A DNA stretch of 64,000 nucleotides from CAZVWV01 sp964631745 (GCA_964631745.1 CAZVWV010000002.1:1-64000), one strand, 5' to 3'; counted from the first letter of the stretch, positions 9,097-17,896 are shown. A program made the numbers and translations. The notes: generated from the sequence alone by a model not told the origin.

Positions 9097-9837
9097 TTAC
9101 TTTCCCTTTTCACAAACGAGTACAATGCTAGAGCAAAGCTCGGGATAAAGCTGCCCCAATTCATAGCATCCTTTCAAATATTCATCTGAAACAATGTCCG
9201 TAGCAAGAATTCTATCCCATTGAAAGTTAGCAAGGGCCTTAAAAAAAACACCCGCTCTGTATAACACTGAAAATCCCGATGCCCGAGCATCGCGCTCAAG
9301 AGTATCGAGACTATAGGTAATTCTGTGACCATGGGCAGCTTCGGCAGCGGTTACAGCGGAATTATGCGTAATTAGTCCCATTTTAACAGCAATTTGTCGT
9401 GAAGGAGCATTAGCATTGGGGCAAACCAAGAAAAATCTACCATCATCCGTTACCCATTCTGTATTCACCCGCTTTAAGATTTCAACGGGGTTGTCCGCAT
9501 GTTCAAGAACGTGGATCATCAGAATATTATCAAATCGACACGGCAGCACTAAATCTTCGAAACGGCCATGAACAAAATTGATCTTCTTCGGTAGGCGACT
9601 ACGAGCGATGCGCAAAGCATCCGAAGACGCGTCGACACAAGTGATCTCATCAAAATGACCCAAAATTCGTTCGGTAAAATCACCTTGAAAACTGCCAAGT
9701 TCAAGAGCCTTCCCAGCTCTAAAAAATGGAGCAATGGTGCGAAGCACAAACGGGTGCATCACTTCGTAGTCAAAGCGATAGGCATACTTGCGCACTTCGT
9801 TATCTTTACATTCTTTATTGTAATCTCTGCTTGACAT
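9097..9837 (-). CDS. Class I SAM-dependent methyltransferase
   Basis: The protein has 246 residues. It has ALELGSFQGDFTERIL (SAM-binding glycine loop, about residues 40-55), the acidic ITCVDASSD, and ILMIHVLEHADNP typical of Methyltransf_11/23 enzymes. It resembles in length and architecture the methyltransferase at 14316-15056 (both end with a region on pELgqlyPElcssI-like residues), so the two are probably related enzymes in one pathway. The substrate is likely a nucleotide- or lipid-linked sugar or its aglycone, by context only. Confidence 0.8.
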   Translation of the reverse strand: MSSRDYNKECKDNEVRKYAYRFDYEVMHPFVLRTIAPFFRAGKALELGSFQGDFTERILGHFDEITCVDASSDALRIARSRLPKKINFVHGRFEDLVLPCRFDNILMIHVLEHADNPVEILKRVNTEWVTDDGRFFLVCPNANAPSRQIAVKMGLITHNSAVTAAEAAHGHRITYSLDTLERDARASGFSVLYRAGVFFKALANFQWDRILATDIVSDEYLKGCYELGQLYPELCSSIVLVCEKGK

Positions 9838-9897
9838 CGAAATTAAGTGTATATTTTAAGTCGCCAAATTGGAGCTCGGTCATAAATTATATTAAAA

Positions 9898-10854
9898 TCA
9901 CAGTTCGACCAATTGCGCCATACCGAAACCCGTCTTGCCAAATTCATTGCCATTATAGAGTAGATAGATCTGTTCATCGCATCGAAATATATGGGGATAG
10001 CAAAGCATTTGGGAATCCCAGCCACTTTCTGAACGATTTAATCCTCCCCTCTTGTCATCGCGAATCCAATTGACTAAATCCATCGAACGGGCATAGCCAA
10101 GCCGATAACTCCGTTGCTTTCCTGATCTAAACCCCGTAGCGTGGCGATAACAGAAATACATATGGTAGCAATCATCAATTTTAATCACGCTTGGAAGCGC
10201 CTGACACTCATTTTCGTCTAAAACAGTCTCGATAAGCTGCTTACTGTCACGTTGCCAATGAACTCCGTCCACCGACTGTGCCTGAGCAATGCGGTAAACC
10301 CTTTGTGGCTCAGTTTCATACGGATCGCAAAACCACTTACATCCGTAGATATACCACATATAGTATCGCTCCCCAATTTTGGATACAAAAGCATCGCTGA
10401 CCAAAAAGGGCTCAAGAAGCGAAGCACCTAGTACTGGGCCCTGACCAAGCTTCTCGAATGTCAGCCCTTGATCGTTACTCACCGCATAGCCAATCGATGC
10501 CTCAGCTGATACAGAGACTCTTCTACTCCATCCAGTCGTGTATGCAATTATCTTATTCCCGTCCCGAAGAACATTCATCGGAAAAATGCCGTGTTCGTCG
10601 AAACATCCGGGTCCTCCCAAGGCGATGACAGGTTCTTGGGCGACAGCCCTAATTGATTTAAAATCCTTATCGAAATCGACATAAGCTACCAGACTCAAAT
10701 ATTTTCCATTCTTGTCGAGCATTCGAGTCGAGAAATATACTCGCACAAAATCGTCAAAGACTAAGGCCTGGGGCGACTGTGCGAAAGCCGTACACTGCTT
10801 AGGAAGCTTATGGGTCGAAGGATCGAATATCTGCCCCAATTTTTTCCAAAACAT
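9898..10854 (-). CDS. Five-bladed beta-propeller protein, GH43/GH32/GH130-like (paralog 2)
   Basis: The protein has 318 residues and no signal peptide. It has repeated blade motifs such as VRVYFSTRM, YAVSNDQGLTFEKLG, RYYMWYIYGCKW, YHMYFCYRHA, LGYARSMDLVNW and IYLLYNGNEFGKTGFGMAQL. These are features of the glycosidase-type beta-propeller superfamily that includes GH43, GH32, GH68 and GH130. It is a clear tandem paralog of the next gene upstream, from which it is separated by only 6 bases. Such cytosolic propellers occur in polysaccharide clusters with no known activity. The acidic catalytic residues of GH43 cannot be assigned with confidence. Confidence 0.7.
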   Translation of the reverse strand: MFWKKLGQIFDPSTHKLPKQCTAFAQSPQALVFDDFVRVYFSTRMLDKNGKYLSLVAYVDFDKDFKSIRAVAQEPVIALGGPGCFDEHGIFPMNVLRDGNKIIAYTTGWSRRVSVSAEASIGYAVSNDQGLTFEKLGQGPVLGASLLEPFLVSDAFVSKIGERYYMWYIYGCKWFCDPYETEPQRVYRIAQAQSVDGVHWQRDSKQLIETVLDENECQALPSVIKIDDCYHMYFCYRHATGFRSGKQRSYRLGYARSMDLVNWIRDDKRGGLNRSESGWDSQMLCYPHIFRCDEQIYLLYNGNEFGKTGFGMAQLVEL

Positions 10855-10860
10855 TTCTTC

Positions 10861-11826
10861 TTAAGCCCCCGAGTAAGTGTCTAATTCTGCTAATCCAAAA
10901 CCGACTCTGCCGATTTCATTCCCTTGGTAAAGCACGTACAGTTTACCGTCCAGTTCTACCAAATGAGCATAGCTTATAGATTCCGAGTCCCATCCGGACC
11001 CCGACGTAGTCAAACCGGCTCGTCCATCCAAACGCACCCAATTATAAAGGTCGTCCGAGCAAGCATAGCCTATACGATAACCACGAGTTGGCTGAGTGAA
11101 TCTCAGTGCATACCGGTATGAAAAAAACATATGATACTTATCTCTGAAGAAGGTGACATCGGGACTTGCTTGACATTCCTCTTCGCTCAAGACGGGAGGA
11201 ATTAATGTCTTGCCAACTTTAGTCCAGTTCAACCCGTCACTCGAGTAGGCCATGCGTATCTTGTATACCGGTTCTGAACGAGTATCGGTCAGTAGCCACT
11301 TATCGCCCGCGACGTACCAAAGGTACCACATGTCTTTAAATCTTCTAATTTTTGGACTCCCGATAACAAAGGGTTCGTCTGGGCTATAACCGAGCACTGG
11401 TCCTTCACCAAGACGTTGAAAAGTTTCTCCATTATCCCAGCTGACGGCGACACCAATAGCAGCATTAAACGGGACCGATTCGCATCTGGTCCAACCTGCA
11501 TAATACAGTCTTATTTCGTCACCGTAGCGAATGACAGAAGCAGGATAGATACCAAATTCATCGAAGGTGCCTAAGCGGCCGAGCGGTAAGACTGGATTTG
11601 GAGCCAATGCTTTGACACAACGAAGATCTTTTCGATCTAAATCGACGTAACCAAGCTGGCTTACATACTGACCGGCACTATCGGGAGATGTACGAGATGA
11701 GAAGAAGACTCGAACATTCTCGTCAAGCACCAAGGCTGAAGGAGCCTGCGCAAACTCTCGAATCCATGTTGAACTTGGTATTGAGGCGGGATCAAGAACT
11801 CTACCCAATTTTTTCCATGAAAACAT
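10861..11826 (-). CDS. Five-bladed beta-propeller protein, GH43/GH32/GH130-like (paralog 1)
   Basis: The protein has 321 residues and no signal peptide. It opens with MFSWKKLGRVLDP, parallel to MFWKKLGQIFDP of its neighbour. Blade motifs include VRVFFSSRTS, FDEFGIYPASVI, IRLYYAGWTR, WYLWYVAGDKW, YHMFFSYRYA and LYVLYQGNEIGRVGFGLAEL. The shared motif order along the whole length shows a tandem duplication, with divergence great enough for different substrates. It lies 11 bases after the phosphoesterase gene in the same operon. A glycoside hydrolase, phosphorylase or transferase role are all possible. Confidence 0.7.
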   Translation of the reverse strand: MFSWKKLGRVLDPASIPSSTWIREFAQAPSALVLDENVRVFFSSRTSPDSAGQYVSQLGYVDLDRKDLRCVKALAPNPVLPLGRLGTFDEFGIYPASVIRYGDEIRLYYAGWTRCESVPFNAAIGVAVSWDNGETFQRLGEGPVLGYSPDEPFVIGSPKIRRFKDMWYLWYVAGDKWLLTDTRSEPVYKIRMAYSSDGLNWTKVGKTLIPPVLSEEECQASPDVTFFRDKYHMFFSYRYALRFTQPTRGYRIGYACSDDLYNWVRLDGRAGLTTSGSGWDSESISYAHLVELDGKLYVLYQGNEIGRVGFGLAELDTYSGA

Positions 11827-11837
11827 ATTCCGTGCTG

Positions 11838-12509
11838 CTAAGACAGTTTACACAAACTCTCTGCACCGGTTTTCAAGCATCCATAGTAATAGTCGTTAAA
11901 ACCAGCGGCTTCCATCATCTCGAAAATTTTATGCATATCGTATGTGACCCTATGTAATTCAAATCGACCATCGAATGTCGCAAAAGCAGCACGCGGGTCC
12001 TTGTCTCGTGGTTGCCCAACTGAGCCGGGGTTGCAATAAGCCTTGCTGCCATAGTCGCATAAGATCTGCTTATGAGTGTGCCCTGAAACAAAAAATTTGC
12101 CGACAATATTACGAAAATAGTCAGCAGTAGGTTGTACATACTCATCAATGGGATCCGACCAACCGCCGTGAACCAAATGCAGCTTACCTACTCTTCTATG
12201 CAACGAAAGTTGGCTTAACCAGCTCAAGTTGTCCGCGGTAATAATCTTGCGTTGGTAGGTCAAACAATCGTTGACACTTCTGGAGCGCGGACAGAAGCCT
12301 CCGCCCACCATATACCAATCGTGATTGCCCATTATTGTGGGGATTTCACGCCCTATGAGCTCCTGACAACACTCATTGATCTGAGGATAATAGCCTACGA
12401 CATCACCAAGACAATACACCTGCGACACGCGCAGCGCATCTAGCTTCGCCAAGACCGATTGTAATGCTTCGTAATTGCCATGGATATCAGAAATGAGACC
12501 AATTTTCAT
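11838..12509 (-). CDS. Calcineurin-like metallophosphoesterase (YfcE/Ap4A-hydrolase-like)
   Basis: The protein has 223 residues. Metal-binding motifs appear in order: GLISDIHGNYEAL (D-x-H), YCLGDVVGYYP (G-D), IMGNHDWY (G-N-H-D), HLVHGGW and FVSGHTHKQ (G-H-x-H). The NPGSVGQPRD segment near the C-terminus is typical of YfcE-type and Ap4A-like phosphodiesterases. The start ATG overlaps the stop of the ATP-grasp gene (ATGA), implying coupled translation. In this cassette it could hydrolyse a phosphorylated sugar intermediate or a nucleotide; substrate unknown. Confidence 0.88.
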   Translation of the reverse strand: MKIGLISDIHGNYEALQSVLAKLDALRVSQVYCLGDVVGYYPQINECCQELIGREIPTIMGNHDWYMVGGGFCPRSRSVNDCLTYQRKIITADNLSWLSQLSLHRRVGKLHLVHGGWSDPIDEYVQPTADYFRNIVGKFFVSGHTHKQILCDYGSKAYCNPGSVGQPRDKDPRAAFATFDGRFELHRVTYDMHKIFEMMEAAGFNDYYYGCLKTGAESLCKLS

Positions 12510-13468
12510 TTATACGAAACTAAGTCTTCCACATAACGTACCGCTTCGCCATATCTAAGCTTGGGCTGGCGCGGCAACTTCTTTTCTAGAAAAAAATCAA
12601 CTAACATCGCAGACTCGTTGTAGCCAAAAGCAGTTCGCATAGATGTGGAAGAAGAGATGCGCGGGTTAATTTCAAGCAATTTTAAGGCCCCGGCGTGTTT
12701 TCTAAATTGAAAATTTGTAGGTCCCAGCGGGCGAAAATAGCGGCACAGTTCGCGCAAGACATCTTGCGCCTCATCGAGTTTCACAACTTCCGCCCTGTCC
12801 GTATATCCATCCTTTGATAACCTACGGCGCAAACTTATTTGCGCACAGTAATCGCCATTTCCATCACCAAAGACTGAAACAGTATACTCTTCCTCGTCAC
12901 TTCCCACAAGTGCTTGCGACATTAAAGACTTACCAATATTCTCACGATGGGCCAGAAATACAGTCCGATCTGCCACCCTCACTATTCCGCGAGCAGCATG
13001 CCCATGACGCGGTTTCAATATGAACGGAACGCCGAACCGTTCAGCAAGAAGATCAAAATTGTCATCCAATGACGAATCTATAACAAATGCTGGATTGAGT
13101 TTTGCCAGGTGTCCATAAAAAACCCATTTGTCCTTGCAAAGGGCGATTAACTCCGGTCTGTTCAGCGCGAATATGCGGCTGTTTTTTGACATTTCATGCA
13201 AATTCTCACTCCACTTGTACATATCAATCTCAATTCCCGGGACAACTAAATCCACTGCATGCTTACGAATCGTTGCATCCAACCATCCTATATAGCCGTC
13301 GTCATTTGTATTCGGAGCAACTTCAAAAATATCACTGAAGTGTTCAGCGATAGTTCCCGTATAGATGGAAGTGCCAATCAGCGTCACGTTTTCATGGACT
13401 TTCCGCAGGGAACGCAAAATTCCATAACCGATAATTCCACTGGCTCCCGAAACCAAAATTGTTGTCAT
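12506..13468 (-). CDS. ATP-grasp ligase, carbamoyl-phosphate-synthase-like (PylC/CarB-like)
   Basis: The protein has 320 residues. The N-terminal Rossmann-like domain begins ILVSGASGIIGYGILRSLR, continuing to VVPGIEIDMYKW. The ATP-grasp core has ELIALCKDKWVFYGHL, PFILKPRHGHAARGIVRV (ATP-binding lysine and loop), and LKLLEINPRISSSTSM, the C-terminal metal-binding E-x-N-P-R motif. Such stand-alone enzymes in polysaccharide loci join a carboxylate to an amine or other nucleophile through an acyl phosphate. That fits with the aminotransferase in the same operon, which could make the amino sugar. The start overlaps the SDR stop by ATGA. The substrate is not known. Confidence 0.85.
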   Translation of the reverse strand: MTTILVSGASGIIGYGILRSLRKVHENVTLIGTSIYTGTIAEHFSDIFEVAPNTNDDGYIGWLDATIRKHAVDLVVPGIEIDMYKWSENLHEMSKNSRIFALNRPELIALCKDKWVFYGHLAKLNPAFVIDSSLDDNFDLLAERFGVPFILKPRHGHAARGIVRVADRTVFLAHRENIGKSLMSQALVGSDEEEYTVSVFGDGNGDYCAQISLRRRLSKDGYTDRAEVVKLDEAQDVLRELCRYFRPLGPTNFQFRKHAGALKLLEINPRISSSTSMRTAFGYNESAMLVDFFLEKKLPRQPKLRYGEAVRYVEDLVSYK

Positions 13469-14319
13469 ATGTCTATCTTTGTCCTTCTCGAAGATGCTAT
13501 GCGATTTAACCCTTCCTGAATAGAAATCTTAGGGTAAAAACCGATTCGCTCATAAAGCGAGAAGTTCTTATGGAAGATCTTATCAGCAAGGTCGTCTCGC
13601 GTAATATCGAAGCTGACCTTCCCATGGCGCCCAAACGCCTCAAAGGCGGCATTAGCAACAGTTGAATAAGAATAATCCTGTACATACTGGCAATTGTAGA
13701 TCCCTTCGAGACGCAGCTGTACAACTCGGCGCAAGACATCCGTGAGATCTTCGATGAAAATGTAATTTCGTAAAGCGTCATGGCTACCGTAAATGATGAT
13801 ATCTCTGCCAGCTTGAGCTTGATCAATAATATGATACAAGAAAGGCTGATGTCGACGGAAGTTTTCAGTCTCACCGTAAATTTGAGAAGGACGCACGATG
13901 CACAACGGGAGAGAGTTGGTTGCACAATGCATCACCGCCACATCCTCAGAATATCTTTTTGTCAAAGCATATGGTGAATACGAAGCAAAACCTTGCCCAA
14001 TAGATGCAAAAATGCTCGAAACTTGAATAAAATGCTTTGCGCCCATTTTGGCGGCTTTTTCACAAAGCCTTAGTGTCCCAAGGACATTAATATTGATTGC
14101 GTCTGATAGTTGATTATACGACGCACCTCCGAAGTGCGCCGCGGTATTTATAACAACATCCAGATTCGTTGGAATTTCCATCTCCTCTGGACCTTCCGCC
14201 AAGTCAACATGAACATCACAAGAATTCCGGCCGCCGGTCACTACCTCACAGAATTCAGAAAGCGCAACTTTGAGTGCTACCCCTAATGCAGAATGACCCC
14301 CGACAATCAGAACTTTCAT
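13465..14319 (-). CDS. NAD(P)-dependent epimerase/dehydratase (extended SDR)
   Basis: The protein has 284 residues from the ATG at 14319, which overlaps the stop of the methyltransferase gene as ATGA; an upstream GTG/ATG at 14352 would overlap that gene more and is less likely. The N-terminal Rossmann motif is MKVLIVGGHSALG. The catalytic region has SSIFASIGQGFASYSPYALTKRYSE, containing Ser and Y-x-x-x-K (YALTK), and CIVRPSQIYG follows. It most resembles nucleotide-sugar epimerases/dehydratases acting at C4 or C4/C6. It probably makes or remodels the nucleotide sugar that the aminotransferase or methyltransferases use. Confidence 0.88.
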   Translation of the reverse strand: MKVLIVGGHSALGVALKVALSEFCEVVTGGRNSCDVHVDLAEGPEEMEIPTNLDVVINTAAHFGGASYNQLSDAININVLGTLRLCEKAAKMGAKHFIQVSSIFASIGQGFASYSPYALTKRYSEDVAVMHCATNSLPLCIVRPSQIYGETENFRRHQPFLYHIIDQAQAGRDIIIYGSHDALRNYIFIEDLTDVLRRVVQLRLEGIYNCQYVQDYSYSTVANAAFEAFGRHGKVSFDITRDDLADKIFHKNFSLYERIGFYPKISIQEGLNRIASSRRTKIDI

Positions 14320-15056
14320 CGCATCCTCTGAATTTGGGCTAGTATTCCGCACGAAAGTTCAGGATAACCAATTCCTACTTCACATAATGCGTCGATAATC
14401 CGATGGTCTAGCTTCAAATCCAAAATTTGCTTGGTCGTAAACGGTTTGAGATAAATTCCTTCCAATTGCGCAATCTCACAACCTGCCTTATGCACGTCCT
14501 CTCTCAATGTACGAACAGTATAGTAGCGCTTGTGTCCAAGCAAAACATCATTGCCCGATAGCTCTTCGATGTTGGGCAGCAAGCCCGCAATGTGCCCCAG
14601 CCTTCGATTAAGGGCTTCGGCATTAGGCACGGCAACATATAGTGTCCCACCGGGCTCCAAAAATCTTGCATAACGCGAAATGAGAAAAGCGGGATTATCC
14701 ACATGCTCCAAAACAAAGCCCAAAACAATCAAGTCAAAAATCTCAGTGGTGTCAAAACTTTCGAAGAGTGACTCAACTACTTGCGCTGAACAATCTGGAA
14801 ATCTTTGCTTAAAATGGACTGTGACGGCAGGCGAACCATCTATCACCACATGTCGTTTAAAATGCTTCGCGAATCTAGCGGTGGAATACCCATGACCCAA
14901 TCCTAACTCTAATAAAGACTTCGCCTCACCTGACAAGGCAATGATTCGCTCAGGATACCAATTCAATAAAATTTCATTATCAAAATCGTACAAAATCCCA
15001 CCGTTATAGGCAGTGACCGATCTATCCAATGTTTTATTCATAGGTGTGTCACTCAT
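14316..15056 (-). CDS. Class I SAM-dependent methyltransferase
   Basis: The protein has 246 residues. It has LLELGLGHGYSTARFAKHF (SAM-binding loop), VVIDGSPAV, and LIVLGFVLEHVDNPAFL, followed by FLEPGGTLYVAVPNAEALNRR. The C-terminal part (GYPELSCGILAQI) resembles the end of the methyltransferase at 9097-9837. It is the second gene of the operon, 6 bases after the aminotransferase, and its stop overlaps the SDR start. A methyl transfer to a sugar or sugar-linked moiety is inferred from context. Confidence 0.82.
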   Translation of the reverse strand: MSDTPMNKTLDRSVTAYNGGILYDFDNEILLNWYPERIIALSGEAKSLLELGLGHGYSTARFAKHFKRHVVIDGSPAVTVHFKQRFPDCSAQVVESLFESFDTTEIFDLIVLGFVLEHVDNPAFLISRYARFLEPGGTLYVAVPNAEALNRRLGHIAGLLPNIEELSGNDVLLGHKRYYTVRTLREDVHKAGCEIAQLEGIYLKPFTTKQILDLKLDHRIIDALCEVGIGYPELSCGILAQIQRMR

Positions 15057-15062
15057 GTCTTA

Positions 15063-16148
15063 TTATTCGATTACTTCACCGACGATCCTAGCTATTTTGG
15101 AAACAATTTCAGACTCAAGGTCATGATACAATGGTAAGCATAGCACTCGCTTGGCTACGTCTTCCGTAATTGGAACGCTTTGCGGTTTAACATAATTAAG
15201 CCTATTCAGCGCAGGGTAAAAGTAGCGACGGGTCAATATAAGTTGATCTTTCAACGCAGCACGGACACGCAACAAAACGCTTTCTGATTCAAAAAGCACA
15301 GGATAGTAAGAATAATTATATTGCAGACCTGGTTGGCTAGTCGGCCTGCTAAGCTTAGCCTTCCAAAATGGCGCCAGCAGCCTGTCGTATTCATCGGTTA
15401 CGACTTTTCTTTTTTGAATGAGTGTTGGAACATGGGGAAGAACTGCTAGGCCCATAGCAGCGTGGAGTTCCGAATTCTTTGCATTAATTCCTAATCCAAA
15501 AAAAGCCTCGGGGCCATTGTGCCCGAAATTCATCAAGTAAAATATCTTGTGTGCGAGGTCATCGTCATTAGTTAAAATGGCCCCGCCTTCCCCAGTATGA
15601 AATAGTTTAGTGGCATGGAAACTGACTGTCGAGATATCGCCGTTATTTAATATCGCTTTTCCATTCAAACGACACGCAAAAGCCTGGGCCCCGTCGTATA
15701 TGACCTTGAGACGATTAGCTTCTGCGATTTGCTGTATTTTTTCCACATCGCAACTATTACCGTAAACATGCACCGGCAAAATTGCCGATGTATTTCCATT
15801 AATTTTTGCTTCTATACATGCAGGGTCGAGACAAAATGTGCGCGGGTCTATTTCAGAATAAATTGGCTCGCACCCCTCCCAACAAATCGCCGCGGTAGTG
15901 GCGACGTAACTGAAAGCGCTAGTGATAATTTCCCCACCAAGTCCTAGTGCGCGAATAGCAATTTGCAAGGCAATCGTGCCGTTGCTGACTAGATAAACAT
16001 GCTTTACTCCGAACAGAGACTTAAGCTCGGCCTGCAAGCGCTGAGATAGAGGACCATGATTCGTAACCCAACGCTGGTCCCAAATTTGCCGCAGATATTC
16101 CACATAGGTATTAAAATCGGGAACGAATGTTTTGGTTACGGTAATCAT
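15063..16148 (-). CDS. DegT/DnrJ/EryC1-family PLP-dependent sugar aminotransferase
   Basis: The protein has 361 residues, normal for the family. It shows VTNHGPLSQRLQAEL near the N-terminus, YLVSNGTIALQIAIRAL (PLP phosphate site), TSAFSYVATTAAICW, LPVHVYGNSCDVEKI, VIYDGAQAFAC, and the PLP lysine in SFHATKLFHTGEGGA. These enzymes transaminate a keto group on a nucleotide sugar at C3 or C4. It opens the cassette; an upstream GGAG lies about 10 bases before the ATG. The exact amino sugar cannot be deduced, though the sequence pattern resembles QdtB/FdtB/VioA-type proteins. Confidence 0.9.
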   Translation of the reverse strand: MITVTKTFVPDFNTYVEYLRQIWDQRWVTNHGPLSQRLQAELKSLFGVKHVYLVSNGTIALQIAIRALGLGGEIITSAFSYVATTAAICWEGCEPIYSEIDPRTFCLDPACIEAKINGNTSAILPVHVYGNSCDVEKIQQIAEANRLKVIYDGAQAFACRLNGKAILNNGDISTVSFHATKLFHTGEGGAILTNDDDLAHKIFYLMNFGHNGPEAFFGLGINAKNSELHAAMGLAVLPHVPTLIQKRKVVTDEYDRLLAPFWKAKLSRPTSQPGLQYNYSYYPVLFESESVLLRVRAALKDQLILTRRYFYPALNRLNYVKPQSVPITEDVAKRVLCLPLYHDLESEIVSKIARIVGEVIE

Positions 16149-16552
16149 TGGTAACCGTCTCCAATTGTACCTGAATTGAAAAATTTACAGTTTGAAATAT
16201 ATTTGCACGATATTGTATACAATTCATCAATCCCTTTCGGATCTTTCTATCACTAAGTCACAGCTCGGTCGATAGCCCCAGGACAATCTCACTGGCAGCA
16301 ACCTATCGTCCTATAATCTACTGGTATAATTGAGGAAATTGAAATGAGGCAGATAGGCAAGAGTTGCACCCCTGAATAGAGTTAGCATTATAGTCTAACC
16401 TATCAGAAGAAAAGCCGATGGAAGCGCGTCTAGTAAATTTCGCACTACTGTCACATTTTTCAGTTATCAGGGATCCACGTCGCATATGCGGAAAGTTACA
16501 TCGGCTTGAGAAGATCTTATGCCTGTCTGTGTAGGGCATTATAAGCGGAGCT
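16149..16552. other. Intergenic stretch without a supported gene
   Basis: This lies upstream of the glycan cassette and should hold its promoter, including the AT-rich run at 16180-16225. The only long open frame (minus, 16638-16318) has no recognisable protein features and overlaps the ISAs1 scrap on the other strand, so it is not called. Confidence 0.5.
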
Positions 16553-16668
16553 GAGAGTTGGGTTGAAACTCTGCGCAGGCCAGTAAGTGCAGAAATAGTA
16601 TCGATTGACGGAAAGACGCTGCGGCGTTCATTTGACAAGGCAAACGGTTTGCATCCACTTCATATAGT
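16553..16668 (+). mobile_element. ISAs1-family transposase fragment
   Basis: One plus-strand frame reads SWVETLRRPVSAEI, then VSIDGKTLRRSFDKANGLH and PLHIVSA. This is the A-I-D-G-K-T-L-R-R-S core with the first catalytic Asp of ISAs1 / 'H-repeat' DDE transposases. Only about 38 codons survive, with no start and no rest of the protein. It runs directly into the hisS remnant. Confidence 0.75.
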
Positions 16669-17165
16669 GAGCGCACTGGTCATAGCGTCCGCCAGCGGCC
16701 ACGCTCCCACACTCCCTGTATCCCTCCATCTGCACCTCCAGAATGGTGCCGGTATAGTAATCCAATCCGCGAGCAAGGCTCAGGTCGACCTCGATGTTAG
16801 CCAGCGCATCGGGATCCAAAAGCGATACAAGCTCCACCATTTTCGTCTTTGCCTTCCAAGCAGAGCTTATTGTTCACTTACAAGCTAGACAGAACGTACC
16901 GCCTTCAGCCGCAGGAATTTTTACCTCCGCAAAGTCGGTGATTCTTTTGGCTTGGCTTTGGTCGATCTTGACCTTTTCAATGAGATCTTTAAGCACTGCA
17001 TCTCTGCCGGTCTTGGCAATTTTATCCAGCACCGTTATGGCAGCCTTTGACTCGTCGGCATTCAGGCCAAGCGAGGCACAGATTCCAAGCAACAGCTTAC
17101 GGTTATTAATACGCATGGCATGTTTACCGACATCAAGCACCTTGAAGACCTGATGCATGGCCGAG
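16650..17165 (-). pseudogene. hisS: Decayed internal fragment of histidyl-tRNA synthetase
   Basis: Minus-strand peptides line up with HisRS: MHQVFKVLDVGKHAMRINNRKLL, written here as two parts (MHQVFKVLDVGKHA and MRINNRKLL), then TVLDKIAKTGRDAVLKDL. After a frameshift near 16850-16875 come LARGLDYYTGTILEVQM and VAAGGRYD. These are class II motif and HisA-box residues (R-G-L-D-Y-Y-T-G). The N-terminal catalytic part and the C-terminal anticodon-binding domain are gone, and the reading frame is broken. A functional hisS must therefore lie elsewhere in the genome. Confidence 0.85.
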
Positions 17166-17697
17166 CGGTAGGTGCAGCACCTGTGCCGGACTTTGGTCAT
17201 ACATCCTGGGCGACACCGTGCGCTTTGTGGATTCAATTCCGCCGCGCGTGATGGTAACCGGCCGCACGTCGTAATTACCTCTCGGCATTCCGTGAACATT
17301 TAATAGCCGAAGAGATCGAGGCCGGAATTTCCGGGGCCGCCGCCGCCATCGGGCGGGATGTAAGCGATTATCCGGTAGGCGCTCTGTACCCAACCAGCGC
17401 GTTGGAGCTAGGCGGCCATCTTTATGTGGTGGAGTTCAGCGGAACAGGCGAGATTCAAAACCAAAAGGCTCTAGATGAATTCTCAGCCGTCTTAGACCGC
17501 ATACTCTGCGCGCGAAGCGCGGATTACGCCGCCCACCGAAACTAAGGTTTCGGGCTTAAGCCGCCCCAAATAAAGCCTGTGCGACCTGGGTCTTTTGCGG
17601 ATTGAATGAAATCACGCGGCAAGTTCGGCGGGCAGAATAAGGTGCCACGGATTATTAATCGGGGGAGGTGTTTGATGGGCTGGTGGCGTATGAGTGA
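17166..17697 (+). pseudogene. Decayed C-terminal fragment of a GH3 (auxin-promoter) family acyl-adenylate enzyme
   Basis: Plus-strand peptides in order: LWSYILGDTVRFVDSIPP then VMVTGRTS; after a frameshift near 17268, YLSAFREHLIAEEIEAGIS; then YPVGALYPTSALELGGHLY, LDRILCARSADYAAHRN; then GFGLKPPQ..VRPGSFAD, MKSRGKFGGQNKVPRIIN, and after another frameshift EVFDGLVAYE with a stop at 17695-17697. Two in-frame stops (17542-17544, and a TGA at 17618 where a Trp is expected) break it. This matches the last third of GH3 proteins. The N-terminal two thirds are missing at the junction with the hisS remnant. Confidence 0.75.
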
Positions 17698-17896
17698 GGA
17701 GGAGGAGCACTTGAGGGTCTATCTATGATGCAAGAGTGGCTGTCTATTACTAGCCCCATTTTGGATCAAAGATCACGACTCTTAATTGAAGCTATGGGTT
17801 CAGTTTTGTCCTTAAGCGGGTGATCGGGTCTTTCGCTAGGGCCCGGGAAAATCTATCGTCTTACAGGATTCAGGAATTAGAACAGGTAGGTCACTC

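Noticed and set aside
16318..16638. Minus-strand frame of 106 codons
   Set aside because: It lies opposite the ISAs1 transposase scrap and has no protein-like features; treated as a shadow.
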